Below are positions 29,389 through 38,162 of a stretch of DNA of 64,000 nt, in pieces. The number at the start of each line of letters is the position of its first letter. Position 1 is the first letter of the stretch. Made by a program: the position numbers and the translations under genes. The DNA is from Filomicrobium sp. (GTDB lineage: Bacteria; Pseudomonadota; Alphaproteobacteria; Rhizobiales; Hyphomicrobiaceae), in NCBI GenBank assembly GCA_017792465.1, contig CP051234.1, positions 1,552,606-1,616,605 on the forward strand, read 5' to 3'. The notes beneath the pieces are model-generated. The model did no database searches. It was not told where the DNA came from and worked only from the letters and a program-made list of their open reading frames with translations.

Positions 29389-30141
29389 ATGGGACGCCTT
29401 GAAGGGAAGATCGCCATCATCACCGGCGCCGCCTCGGGCTTTGGCAAAGGAATTGCCGAGGCTTACACGCGCGAAGGGGCACACGTTGTTGTGGCCGATC
29501 TCAATGTCGAGGGGGCCCAATCTGTCGCTACGGAAATCGGCAACGGCGCCATCGCGGTGCAGGTCGACGTGACGAAGCGCGCGGAGGTCGAGGCCATGGT
29601 CGCGGCTGCCGTTGAGGCTTTCGGAGGGCTCGACATTCTCGTCAACAACGCGGGGGCGACCCACCGCAACAAACCGGCGCTGGAGGTCAGCGAAGACGAG
29701 TTCGACCTGATCTACGCCGTCAACGTCAAGGCGCTTTATTTGACGACGCTTGCTGTTGTTCCGGAGATGGAAAAGCGCGGCGGCGGGGTGATCGTCAATA
29801 CCGCGTCGACCGCCGGGGTCAGGCCGCGCCCGGGTCTTACCTGGTATAACGGCTCGAAAGGCGCGGCGATCACGCTGACAAAATCGCTGGCGGCCGAACT
29901 TGCTCCCAAAAAGATCCGGGTCAACGCCATCAACCCCGTGATCGGCGAGACGGGCCTGCTTGAATCCTTCATGGGTGTGCCCGACACCCCGGAGAACCGC
30001 GCGAAGTTCATCGCCACGATCCCAATGGGGCGGATGTCGCGACCGTCCGATATCGCCAATGCCGCGGTGTTCCTGGCCGAGCCGGCTTCCGAATTCATCA
30101 CCGGCGTGGCGATTGAAGTCGACGGTGGACGCTGCGTCTGA
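29389..30141 (+). CDS. SDR family oxidoreductase (FabG-like)
   Basis: A 250-residue classical short-chain dehydrogenase. The NAD(P)-binding motif is TGAASGFGKGIAEAY, the structural motif is NNAG, and the catalytic residues are Ser in NTASTAG with Tyr and Lys in YNGSKGAA. The substrate is not evident; the closest general class is 3-oxoacyl-ACP reductase or glucose-1-dehydrogenase-like. GGAG lies just upstream of the ATG. The gene follows pheA by 27 bp and may be co-transcribed with it. Confidence 0.92.
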   Translation: MGRLEGKIAIITGAASGFGKGIAEAYTREGAHVVVADLNVEGAQSVATEIGNGAIAVQVDVTKRAEVEAMVAAAVEAFGGLDILVNNAGATHRNKPALEVSEDEFDLIYAVNVKALYLTTLAVVPEMEKRGGGVIVNTASTAGVRPRPGLTWYNGSKGAAITLTKSLAAELAPKKIRVNAINPVIGETGLLESFMGVPDTPENRAKFIATIPMGRMSRPSDIANAAVFLAEPASEFITGVAIEVDGGRCV

Positions 30142-30286
30142 GCGGCGCGGTTCGATTTTCGCCATTTTCGCAACGCTCATTCCTGAAAGTCGGACATTCG
30201 GCTAAACACCTGGTGCGGCTGACGCAGCGGGCGCTAAAAGGCATGTCTGCCAATAGTGGGCACGCGTTAGTTTGGAGTTTTGCGAG

Positions 30287-31447
30287 ATGGCGATTGAAGC
30301 GGTTCCGGCACAAGTGGAAGCGCCCGATGCTGCAACCGGGGCTGGGCAACCGGGTCAATCGCCGGGGCCTGCGCCAGCACCGCACAAGGATCTCAGCGAC
30401 AAAGAGATCAAAGCTCTTCTACGCGACTACTTTTCGCGCCGGTACGACGAAAGCGTTCGTCGTTTTCTGGCAGCCGAGGCGACGACGCGCTTCACACGCT
30501 GGGTGATCGGGCTTGCCGGAGCCGCGATATTTGCGGCCCCCTTCATCAAGGTGATCCTGACGGAAGAAACCGACCGGCAGCTCATCGGCCAGCTCGAAGG
30601 CCAGCTATTTCTACTACCGGGCTTCCTGCTGTTGATGATCGCCGGGCTGACGCCGCTTTGGTCCAAGGGCTGGCCGTTGCCGATGGCGCTTTCGATCGGG
30701 GTTGCCGCGCTTGATCTTTATGTTTTCCAGGTCGGCCACGTTTTCATCATCTACGCGCTGCTGGCGCTGGCGGCGGCCGTGTTCCTGTGGGACATCCGTT
30801 CGTTCTTCAGCGACCGGCGCAAGCCCAAATCGGTCAAGGAATTCGAAGCCCATATCGATGACTGGACGGAGCGCCAGCTGCGCAATCTGATCGATAAGGC
30901 GCGCGTCGATTTGCCGATCGGACCGGGACGGCTGAATGGTGGGCAGACATTGCTCTTGAAGAGCTTTCCCAAGGCCAACCGTCTGGCCCGCGAAACCATC
31001 ATGGCGCGCATCGGGACCGATGGCATTCCGCGCATGTCGCCTGTCGGCCTCGCGGCGTTCGATTTCGGCGACAAGGACCTTCTGGTGTTCGAAGGCGCTG
31101 TCGATCTCAACACAACGCAACCGGTGTATATGCGCCTGCACCACGTCCCCTACAGCAGCATCTCGTCGGTCAACTGGTCGAGCGATGCCTGGCCACCAGA
31201 GTTGATTGCGCAACAAGCGGCCGCCGGTAGCGCTGCGCAAAGCGGCGCGCAAACAGCCGGCAAATCGCGAACGGCGGTGTTATGGAAGGATGCGCTTGAG
31301 ATCCGGCTGAGAGGCCAGCGCGATGTCTCGGTCATTTTCCGCGATGGATCGCTGGCGGAGCGGCTCGAAGATAAGCCCTTCAAGGGCGTAGAAAAAATCG
31401 AGCGGATCAAAGAAGTGTGGGAGAAGCTCGCGAAAGTCTCGCGGTAA
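30287..31447 (+). CDS. Uncharacterised membrane protein with cytoplasmic C-terminal domain
   Basis: I do not recognise this 386-residue protein. The ATG at 30287 has GGAG nine bases upstream. A Pro/Ala/Gly-rich start is followed by an acidic/basic helix (DLSDKEIKALLRDYFSRRYD). Four hydrophobic segments follow: WVIGLAGAAIFAAPFI, LFLLPGFLLLMIAG, PMALSIGVAALDLYVF and VFIIYALLALAAAVFLW. The C-terminal part of about 200 residues is soluble and contains alternating strands such as LLVFEGAVDLNTTQPVYMRL, which could be a PH-like barrel. It lies between an SDR gene and the SRP RNA, the latter on the opposite strand. Confidence 0.8.
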   Translation: MAIEAVPAQVEAPDAATGAGQPGQSPGPAPAPHKDLSDKEIKALLRDYFSRRYDESVRRFLAAEATTRFTRWVIGLAGAAIFAAPFIKVILTEETDRQLIGQLEGQLFLLPGFLLLMIAGLTPLWSKGWPLPMALSIGVAALDLYVFQVGHVFIIYALLALAAAVFLWDIRSFFSDRRKPKSVKEFEAHIDDWTERQLRNLIDKARVDLPIGPGRLNGGQTLLLKSFPKANRLARETIMARIGTDGIPRMSPVGLAAFDFGDKDLLVFEGAVDLNTTQPVYMRLHHVPYSSISSVNWSSDAWPPELIAQQAAAGSAAQSGAQTAGKSRTAVLWKDALEIRLRGQRDVSVIFRDGSLAERLEDKPFKGVEKIERIKEVWEKLAKVSR

Positions 31448-31536
31448 TCCGTGCAAAAATCAAACAATCGCACTCGTCTAGACTTGAAAAAATCAGTCTC
31501 GACACGAAAGTTACTTATGCACTGCTTAAGTATAGA

Positions 31537-31623
31537 GGCTGGCGGACGACCCGCGTCCTGATCGTTAGGGCTGCTTCGTTCCCGACCTGACCCGGTTGGC
31601 GAGGGATGCGTCCGCCGCCAGCC
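31537..31623 (-). ncRNA. ffs: Signal recognition particle RNA, small bacterial type
   Basis: The minus strand reads as a single long hairpin of about 87 nt. The ends GGCTGG and CCAGCC pair, and the tip holds the Ffh-binding module: GGGTCAGGTC, then a GGAA tetraloop, then CGAAGCAGCCC. The canonical tip CC-GGAA-GG is replaced by CG-GGAA-CG, a compensatory change that keeps pairing. The 5' end agrees with a promoter at 31631-31659. The RNA binds Ffh and docks ribosome-nascent-chain complexes to FtsY. A position a few kb from dnaX is common in alphaproteobacteria. No T-tract follows, so the 3' end is uncertain by a few bases. Confidence 0.88.
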
Positions 31624-31630
31624 CGTCCCT

Positions 31631-31659
31631 GATATGAATGTTTTGAGGCCGCGATGCAA
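31631..31659 (-). promoter_or_regulatory. Housekeeping promoter of the SRP RNA gene
   Basis: On the minus strand, TTGCAT (31659-31654) and CATATC (31636-31631) are separated by 17 bp. They sit seven bases ahead of the predicted 5' end of the SRP RNA. Confidence 0.6.
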
Positions 31660-31760
31660 GAGCCTATTGAAAGGCCGGTATACACATCGTCCATCGCACA
31701 AGTTGCGCGACCCCTTCGGGCTGTGCTCTTGTTTGCGCCTCGCAAGGAGGCACGCCCGAA

Positions 31761-32702
31761 ATGAAGCCCACTCTCGGCCCGACAGTTACGCTCGACCGGC
31801 AAAGTGAAAAACGTTCTGACAAGGAGTATATCGCTCAGCTGACTGAGGCGAACTCCACGCGTTTCTTTGTCATTGCCGGTGCGAGACCGGTGATCGAGAC
31901 GAATGCCGAGCGGACCGAAACGCGCATCCGCTGGTTTACCGGCGAGGAAATCGAATCTCTCGGACTGGCCCTGAGCGAAGCGATCTTTCTAGGCGTGGAC
32001 CCCAGCGAAGAGCGCGCCTATTTTGCGGTCGCGACGAGCGAGCACTATGCGCGCGGCGCACCACAGGCGCGCGACGCTCTGAAACACCGGGTCGAAATTC
32101 GCAATCTTGCCGTCCAAGGGCAAATGCCGGCTGAAGAACTGGCGCTTGTCAGTCAGGCGGCGGCCCTTGCGACCTGGCATGAAAACAGCCGGTGCTGCGG
32201 CCGTTGCGGCGGTTCCATGACCTTCAAGTTCGGTGGCTGGAAACGCAAATGCTGGGCGTGCGGATATGAGACTTATCCGCGGCTCGATCCGGTCGTGATC
32301 ATGGCCGTGACCGACGGTGAGCGCCTCGTGCTCGCGCATGAGCACCGCTTCCCCGACAAGATGTATTCGGCGCTCGCGGGCCATGTCGAACCCGGTGACG
32401 ATGTCGAATACGCGGTTCGGCGTGAGACCAAGGAAGAAGTCGGCCTTGAGGTCGAGCAGGTGCGTTTCCTAGGCTCGCAACCCTGGCCGTTCCCCTATTC
32501 GTTGATGCTTGGATGTATCGCTTCAGTGAAGCCGGGCGAATTGATCGTCGATGCCAACGAAATCGAACACGCGCGCTGGTTCACGAAAGAGGAAGCAAGC
32601 CAGATGCTGGCTGGTACACATGCCGATGAGCTGTGGCTGCCGGGCGCACAATCGATGGCGCATCATGTCGTCAAAGCGGTGCTTGACGGCGAGACGGCCT
32701 AA
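31761..32702 (+). CDS. nudC: NAD+/NADH diphosphatase (NudC-type)
   Basis: Hydrolyses NAD(H) to NMN(H) and AMP, and in E. coli removes NAD caps from RNA. The protein is 313 residues with AAGGAGG ten bases upstream. It has an N-terminal NUDIX-like domain, then a four-cysteine zinc ribbon (CCGRCGG and CWACGYE). The Nudix box is GHVEPGDDVEYAVRRETKEE, completed by VGLEVE. The NADH-specific motif SQPWPFPYSLMLG identifies the NudC group. Confidence 0.95.
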   Translation: MKPTLGPTVTLDRQSEKRSDKEYIAQLTEANSTRFFVIAGARPVIETNAERTETRIRWFTGEEIESLGLALSEAIFLGVDPSEERAYFAVATSEHYARGAPQARDALKHRVEIRNLAVQGQMPAEELALVSQAAALATWHENSRCCGRCGGSMTFKFGGWKRKCWACGYETYPRLDPVVIMAVTDGERLVLAHEHRFPDKMYSALAGHVEPGDDVEYAVRRETKEEVGLEVEQVRFLGSQPWPFPYSLMLGCIASVKPGELIVDANEIEHARWFTKEEASQMLAGTHADELWLPGAQSMAHHVVKAVLDGETA

Positions 32703-32869
32703 CCGGCGCGATGGCGCGATCTGTTTGAACCCATCGCATTCCTTGCTTCGGCGAAACCCTTGCTTTGGCGGACAGTGCCGGCTGCGGCGTTCGCGCGCAG
32801 GAAATCTTATTGCGGATGATGTGGCGCTTGGGCACTTGCCCGAGTGCGCCACTCGATTATTCTAACTCA

Positions 32870-33307
32870 ATGAAGAGTTTGCGACGATTGCTGGCGATTA
32901 GGCGATCGGCTGCGATCATTGCGATCGCGGCGACGATTTTTCACGTCGCGCTTTTCTCCCTGCATATCACCTCTTCGCTGGGCAGAAGTCTTGCCGTTGC
33001 GGCCGGGCCTGAAGCGGCCCAGCTGGCGCTTGATGTCCATGCGCTTTGCGGGCCTAGCCGCTTCAGCGAAACCACGGCCGTTGCTCCCGAAGATGGACAA
33101 TCGGATCGCGACAATGACACGCGTCGCTATCACTGCCCGATCTGCCTTGGCAGTGCGGCCGCCGCGTGCCTGGAGACGGCCAGCCTAGGTCTTCTAACGA
33201 AGCTCGCGTTCGAGCATGCTCCGCTCCAGTTCGTCGTACCGGACTCTGTATCGCGGGCTGAGCTGCTGCTCGCACCCGGCACCATCCGCGGCCCACCCAT
33301 CGTCTGA
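32870..33307 (+). CDS. DUF2946 family small exported or membrane protein
   Basis: A 145-residue protein starting at the ATG at 32870. It has one N-terminal hydrophobic segment (AAIIAIAATIFHVALFSLHI) and a periplasmic part with HCPICLG and several His/Cys residues. The DUF2946 pattern is often found next to copper genes, and here the next three genes are copper-related. It could be a metal-binding accessory, but there is no direct evidence. Confidence 0.78.
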   Translation: MKSLRRLLAIRRSAAIIAIAATIFHVALFSLHITSSLGRSLAVAAGPEAAQLALDVHALCGPSRFSETTAVAPEDGQSDRDNDTRRYHCPICLGSAAAACLETASLGLLTKLAFEHAPLQFVVPDSVSRAELLLAPGTIRGPPIV

Positions 33308-33407
33308 CTTCTATCGACTGCCTTCACGTCTTTGAACGCCGAAACAAGCAACTGTTTTTTGCTGTTCGCGGCGACCGCGCAGCCAATATTTTTAGAAGAT
33401 CAGACCC

Positions 33408-34583
33408 ATGCACAAGCTTACTTCGAGGGCCGCCTACGGCGCATCCGGCCCGATCGCACTCGCGATCAGCGCGTCTTTCCTTTTCCTTCCCGTCTCATCG
33501 TTTTCGGCGCGCGCCGATGATCTGCCGAGCGCCGGTTTCTCCGTTCAAGGCGGCGGCCATCACAGCGGTGTGCGCGCCGACGGCCATGCACCAATCGGTG
33601 TGATGGGCGAACATATGCACAAACAGGGCGAGTGGATGTTGTCCTATCGCTATATGCGCATGAATATGGAAGGCAACCGGATCGGGACCAATGAGGTCTC
33701 ACCAGAAGAGATCGTAACCACCGTTCCGAACCGCAATTCCGTCGTGACGCCGATGGGCATGACGGTGACGCCGCCCAACCTCAGGGTCGTGCCGACCAAG
33801 ATGACGATGGAAATGCATATGTTGGGGGCGATGTATGCGCCCACCGACAACATCACGCTGATGGCGATGCTGCCGCTGATCCGCAAGGATATGGATCATC
33901 TGACGTTCTCGCCGATGCCCGGCGCTAATCAGATCGGCGGTTTCACGACGAAATCGGAAGGCGTCGGCGACTTGAAGCTGACGGCGCTCTACCGCCTGTT
34001 TGACGGCGGCGGACATCACTTCCATCTCAACATGGGCCTTAGCGCGCCGACAGGCTCGATTGAAGAACGCGACAATATCTTCGATCCGTTTGGTAGAACG
34101 CCGGAGGTTCGCCTGCCTTACGCGATGCAGCTTGGCACGGGCACCTGGGATCTCCTGCCGGGCCTCACCTATACGGCGCGCCGGGGCGACCTCTCGTGGG
34201 GCGCGCAATACACCGCGGAAATCCGGCTCGAAGACGAAAACGATGAAGGCTATGCCTGGGGCGATAAACACATGGTGACAGGATGGCTTGCCTATCAGTT
34301 CGCGCCCTGGATCAGCACGTCGTTCCGGGCAGCCTATCAAGCCCAGGGCGATATCGACGGTGCAGATGCGCTGATTGGCGGTCCGGTGCAGACGGCACAT
34401 CCGGAGTATTATGGTGGGAAGCGGCTCGATCTGATCGGCGGCGTGAACCTGATCGTACCGGAAGGTCCGCTGAAGGGACATCGCCTGGCGTTTGAAGCTG
34501 GTGCGCCAGTTTATGAGGATCTGAACGGGCCACAGATGGAGACCGATTGGTTCTTCACGCTTGGCTGGCAGAAAGCGTTCTAA
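33408..34583 (+). CDS. Outer-membrane beta-barrel protein, Met/His-rich (copper-associated)
   Basis: A 391-residue exported protein with a signal peptide (IALAISASFLFLPVSSFSARA). The mature start is rich in His and Met (HHSGVRADGHAPIGVMGEHM, then EWMLSYRYMRMNMEG). The rest is built of alternating amphipathic strands and ends in a C-terminal aromatic residue (WFFTLGWQKAF), as in outer-membrane barrels of the MetA-pathway/transporter type. Similar proteins stand beside copper chaperone genes and are thought to help copper uptake or export. A hairpin at 34615-34640 separates it from the PCuAC gene. Confidence 0.82.
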   Translation: MHKLTSRAAYGASGPIALAISASFLFLPVSSFSARADDLPSAGFSVQGGGHHSGVRADGHAPIGVMGEHMHKQGEWMLSYRYMRMNMEGNRIGTNEVSPEEIVTTVPNRNSVVTPMGMTVTPPNLRVVPTKMTMEMHMLGAMYAPTDNITLMAMLPLIRKDMDHLTFSPMPGANQIGGFTTKSEGVGDLKLTALYRLFDGGGHHFHLNMGLSAPTGSIEERDNIFDPFGRTPEVRLPYAMQLGTGTWDLLPGLTYTARRGDLSWGAQYTAEIRLEDENDEGYAWGDKHMVTGWLAYQFAPWISTSFRAAYQAQGDIDGADALIGGPVQTAHPEYYGGKRLDLIGGVNLIVPEGPLKGHRLAFEAGAPVYEDLNGPQMETDWFFTLGWQKAF

Positions 34584-34614
34584 AAGAACGACTTAACATT
34601 TCGGCAAGGCTTAG

Positions 34615-34640
34615 GGCCCGCACTGGACAGGTTGCGGGCC
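34615..34640 (+). terminator. Hairpin between the outer-membrane protein gene and the PCuAC gene
   Basis: GGCCCGCA pairs with TGCGGGCC around a 10-base loop. No T-tract follows, so it more likely trims or stabilises the transcript than terminates it fully. Confidence 0.4.
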
Positions 34641-34705
34641 TGACGGCGTCGCAATAACAACAGCGCAAACTCAACCCAGAGTTTTGCGCCCCGGAGGAAT
34701 TCAGA

Positions 34706-35353
34706 ATGAAGACTTTGCAATTGATCGTCACCAGTTCGGCCGTGCTGGCTATGAGCGCGTTCGTCGGGATGGGCGTAGCTCAGGCTTGCGAGAAGGATCA
34801 TGAGGCTGGCCACGCTCAGACCCAGATCCAAAGCCGCAGCCCCATTATCCTGGCCGAGGCGACGTCGCACGAAGCCGGACACATGTCGCATGGCGATCAT
34901 GCGGCCATGGCTCAAGGGCTTAAGGTCGAGAAGGCCTGGACGCGGGTGACACCGCCAGGGGCGAAGGTTGCGGGCGGTTTCGTGACGGTGACGAACACCG
35001 GAAAGAGCGAAGACCGCCTGATTGGTGGCTCTTTCGATCTGGCCGGCCGCGTCGAAGTCCACGAAATGGTTGTTGCCGATGGCATCATGCGCATGAAGGA
35101 GCTGGCGGCCGGCTTGACAATCGCGCCGGGTGCTACGGTTGAACTAAAACCGGGCAGCTATCACCTGATGTTCCTGGATCTCAAGGCTTCTCCGGAATTG
35201 GGCAAACCCGTCAAAGGCGTTCTGAAGTTCGAAAAGGCGGGTGACGTTGCCGTCAGCTTCGCGGTTGCTCCGCTCGGGTCCAAGACCATGGATGGTTCGG
35301 CGGGCAAACCGGATAGCGGGCATGACATGCACGGCTCGGGACATAATCACTAA
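34706..35353 (+). CDS. Periplasmic copper chaperone PCu(A)C
   Basis: A 215-residue periplasmic protein that delivers Cu(I) to SCO and the CuA/CuB sites of cytochrome oxidases. Signal peptide: TSSAVLAMSAFVGMGVAQA. The DUF461 copper site is visible as VEVHEMVVADGIMRMKEL with His and Met ligands, followed by PGSYHLMFLDLK. There are additional His/Met-rich segments before the domain (EAGHMSHGDHAAMAQG) and at the C-terminus (GHDMHGSGHNH), which probably bind extra copper. A strong GGAGG lies eight bases upstream of the ATG. Confidence 0.93.
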   Translation: MKTLQLIVTSSAVLAMSAFVGMGVAQACEKDHEAGHAQTQIQSRSPIILAEATSHEAGHMSHGDHAAMAQGLKVEKAWTRVTPPGAKVAGGFVTVTNTGKSEDRLIGGSFDLAGRVEVHEMVVADGIMRMKELAAGLTIAPGATVELKPGSYHLMFLDLKASPELGKPVKGVLKFEKAGDVAVSFAVAPLGSKTMDGSAGKPDSGHDMHGSGHNH

Positions 35354-35405
35354 GAACGCCGAAGGCCTGTAGCGCAAAAAGAGATCCAAACAGGAAAGTT
35401 GAAAA

Positions 35406-36032
35406 ATGTCTCAATCAACGACAGTTCTTGGACGCATCCGAATGGTCCTTTGGGGACTGGTGGCGCTGGCGGCCGTCGTGATTGGGGCGATTTTCCTTGG
35501 AAATCTGCAGGAGGCCGCCCGCACGGGCGCCTCTTTGCCGGGCGCAAGCCGGTTTGGCACCGACTTTGTTCTCGTCGATCAAAATGGCCAGAAGTTCGAC
35601 AGCGCTTCGCTGAAAGGCACACCCTACGCGATGTTCTTTGGCTTTACGAACTGCCCGGATATCTGTCCGACGACGCTGTTTGAAATGACCAAGCATCTGC
35701 AGGCGCTTGGCGATAAGGCCGACAAGATCAAGGTGCTCTTTGTGACGGTCGATCCCGAACGCGATACCGCTGAGCATCTCAAGGACTATCTCTCGGCGTT
35801 CGACCCCAGAATCATCGGGCTGACGGGGACACAGGAAGAGATCAAGAATGTCGAGAAAGGCTATCGGATCTTCGCCGAAAAGGTCGCGACTTCGGACGAC
35901 GACTATACGATGAACCATACGGCAACTGTCTTCTTGTTCGACAAGAACGGAACGCTGGCTTCGACGCTGAGCTGGCAAGAAGACGAAAAAACGCGCCAGA
36001 CCAAGCTTGAAAAGCTGACCGAGCGCGGCTGA
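35406..36032 (+). CDS. SCO1/SenC family copper-binding protein
   Basis: A 208-residue thioredoxin-fold protein anchored by an N-terminal helix (MVLWGLVALAAVVIGAIFL). The copper-binding cysteines are in CPDICP and the third ligand is the His in MNHTATVFLFD. It matures the CuA site of cytochrome c oxidase together with PCuAC, the gene just upstream. The four genes from 32870 to 36032 run in one direction with short gaps and form a copper-delivery unit. Confidence 0.95.
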   Translation: MSQSTTVLGRIRMVLWGLVALAAVVIGAIFLGNLQEAARTGASLPGASRFGTDFVLVDQNGQKFDSASLKGTPYAMFFGFTNCPDICPTTLFEMTKHLQALGDKADKIKVLFVTVDPERDTAEHLKDYLSAFDPRIIGLTGTQEEIKNVEKGYRIFAEKVATSDDDYTMNHTATVFLFDKNGTLASTLSWQEDEKTRQTKLEKLTERG

Positions 36033-36103
36033 AGCCAGGCGACCTTGCACAACTTCCCGGCAGATGTGGCGGTCGTGCAGCTTGCACGATATAGTCGCCG
36101 CCC

Positions 36104-38056
36104 ATGAGCGATAGCATGTTTGATGACGCGGAGATGGGGGCCAAGCCCTACGTCGTACTCGCGCGAAAATACCGGCCACAGACGTTCGCCGACCTGATCG
36201 GTCAGGACGCGATGGTGGCCACCTTGAAGAACGCGTTCGAGCAGGGCCGGATCGCGCAAGGCTATATGCTGACGGGCGTGCGCGGCGTCGGCAAGACGAC
36301 GACGGCGCGGATTCTCGCGCGTGCGCTCAATTTCGAACCGCAATCAGGTGATGGCGGCAAGCCGACGATCGATCTCCCGCGCGAGCGCGAGGACTTCGGG
36401 CGTCACTGCGCGGAAATCATGGAAAGCCGGCATGCCGACGTCATCGAGATGGACGCGGCCTCCAACACCGGCGTCGACAACGTCCGCGAGATCATCGAAA
36501 GCGCGCGCTACAAGCCGATGGTGGCCCGCTACAAGGTCTTCATCATCGACGAGGTGCACATGCTCTCGAAGGGGGCGTTCAACGCTCTCTTGAAGACGCT
36601 CGAAGAGCCGCCCGAGCACGTCAAATTCATCTTCGCCACCACGGAAATCCGCAAAGTCCCCGTGACAGTGCTGTCGCGATGCCAGCGTTTCGACCTGCGG
36701 CGCGTCGATGTCGGGCTTCTCAGCCAGCACTTCAAGCGGATCGTCGGCGAGGAAGGTGCGGAGGCTGACGACGAAGCGCTGACGATGATTGCGCGTGCTG
36801 CGGAAGGTTCGGTGCGCGACGGTCTGTCGATCCTCGATCAGGCGATCGCCTTTTCGAAAGGCAAGGTGGTGGCCGATGATGTGCGCACCCTGCTGGGCCT
36901 CGCCGATCGCGGACGGATTTTCGATCTGTTGAATCTGCTGATCGGCGGAAAGCCGGCCGAGGCATTGACCGCGTTTGAGGCCTTGCATCACGACGGTGCC
37001 GATCCGGTGCAGGCGTTGGGAGATCTCTCGGAAGCGGTCCATCTGGCGTCGCGGATCAAGGTTGTCGGGGAACAGGATGGGTCTGAGGGACTGTCGGCAG
37101 AAGATGTCCGGCGGGCCAGCGAGATCGCGGGAAAGGTTTCAATCGCGCTACTGTCGCGGGTCTGGCAGATGCTGCTGAAAGGGCTCGAGGAAACGGGCCG
37201 TGCGCCCAACCCGATGGCGGCAGCCGAGATGGTTTTGATCCGCATCGCGCATACCGCCGACCTGCCGTCTCCGGAAGAAATCATCAAGGGGCTGGGCGGG
37301 CAGCCTATGCCTGCGCGCCGCGGTCAAGCCGAGCAAAAGGCGGCGCCTGAACGCCAGCCGACGGCTCAGGCGGCGGACCGGGACGTTTCAGCTTTCGCTC
37401 CGACGGCAGCTCCGGGTGGCCAAACTCAAGACCCCGCTGCAGCGGAGAGTACGCGATCCGCGCCACCTGATCCGGCGCCAGATCAGACCAGCACCTCGGC
37501 GACGAACTTCGTGGCCGGAGAGGAAGCCGCTCCGTGGGCCGATGGGCTCGACGACTACGGTGCGATGCCGGAGGATGCGGACTTCGATCCAGACGATCCT
37601 CTTTATGCCGATGCCCAGCTTCCGGCTGGTGGCAGCCTGATGCCGGAGCCGCGTTCTTTCGCGGAAGTCATTGACCTCGTCAGCGCCAAGCTCGATGCGA
37701 AACTCAAGGTGCACCTGGAAGAGAACGTCAGCCTCGTGAAATTCGACGCCGACAACCACTCCATCGACCTCTGCTTGATGCCGAACGCGCCAAAGCCGCT
37801 CGCCAACGAACTGCGCGAAAAGCTCAACAAATGGACGTCGAAAAAGTGGATTGTCGTGGTCTCTAAGACGCCTGGCGAAACACCCGTCGGCGAGGCGCGC
37901 CGGGCAGCTGCGGCTGCTGAATTGGAACGCCTCAAGAGCGATCCGCTCATCACAGCGGCCTTGGAAGCCTTTCCGGATGCCGAAGTTGCGGCCGTTCGCA
38001 ACATTGAAGTCACCGGCGATATCGACGACAAGATCGACGATACGGGCACCGGCTAG
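36104..38056 (+). CDS. dnaX: DNA polymerase III subunit gamma/tau
   Basis: The clamp-loader ATPase of 650 residues. Walker A is TGVRGVGKTTTARILARAL, sensor and Walker B are FIIDEVHMLSKGAFNALL, and the SRC motif is VLSRCQRFDLRRV. The zinc module is reduced: only one Cys (FGRHCAEIMESRHADVIEMD), which is the usual form in Hyphomicrobiales. A Pro/Ala-rich linker (about 390-520) and a conserved tau C-terminal region follow. I see no slippery A6G site, so a programmed frameshift to gamma is unlikely. ybaB follows 106 bp later. Confidence 0.96.
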   Translation: MSDSMFDDAEMGAKPYVVLARKYRPQTFADLIGQDAMVATLKNAFEQGRIAQGYMLTGVRGVGKTTTARILARALNFEPQSGDGGKPTIDLPREREDFGRHCAEIMESRHADVIEMDAASNTGVDNVREIIESARYKPMVARYKVFIIDEVHMLSKGAFNALLKTLEEPPEHVKFIFATTEIRKVPVTVLSRCQRFDLRRVDVGLLSQHFKRIVGEEGAEADDEALTMIARAAEGSVRDGLSILDQAIAFSKGKVVADDVRTLLGLADRGRIFDLLNLLIGGKPAEALTAFEALHHDGADPVQALGDLSEAVHLASRIKVVGEQDGSEGLSAEDVRRASEIAGKVSIALLSRVWQMLLKGLEETGRAPNPMAAAEMVLIRIAHTADLPSPEEIIKGLGGQPMPARRGQAEQKAAPERQPTAQAADRDVSAFAPTAAPGGQTQDPAAAESTRSAPPDPAPDQTSTSATNFVAGEEAAPWADGLDDYGAMPEDADFDPDDPLYADAQLPAGGSLMPEPRSFAEVIDLVSAKLDAKLKVHLEENVSLVKFDADNHSIDLCLMPNAPKPLANELREKLNKWTSKKWIVVVSKTPGETPVGEARRAAAAAELERLKSDPLITAALEAFPDAEVAAVRNIEVTGDIDDKIDDTGTG

Positions 38057-38162
38057 CGGCCATTGGCTGTAGCCAGCCGGCAGGGGTGAATCCCGTCTTG
38101 GTGGCCCCATATAAACAAAGCGTTACGTGACGACGACCTAATTCAAAACACAGGAGCCCGCC

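Larger units (their letters stand above)
31448..31760. other. Intergenic region carrying the SRP RNA gene
   Basis: A 313-bp gap between the unknown membrane-protein gene and nudC. It is largely occupied by the minus-strand SRP RNA and its promoter (separate entries). The nudC promoter should lie in the same region, facing the other way. Confidence 0.6.

Noticed and set aside
31150-31802. Minus-strand open frames across the 3' end of the unknown membrane-protein gene and the SRP RNA
   Set aside because: They run through the SRP RNA hairpin and have no coding features.
36340-36460. Loss of zinc-binding cysteines in DnaX as an anomaly
   Set aside because: The single-Cys form is the usual one in Hyphomicrobiales DnaX, so it is a lineage trait.
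36104-38056. Programmed frameshift in dnaX producing gamma
   Set aside because: No A6G-type slippery sequence or following hairpin was seen; the longest A run near the relevant region is A5.
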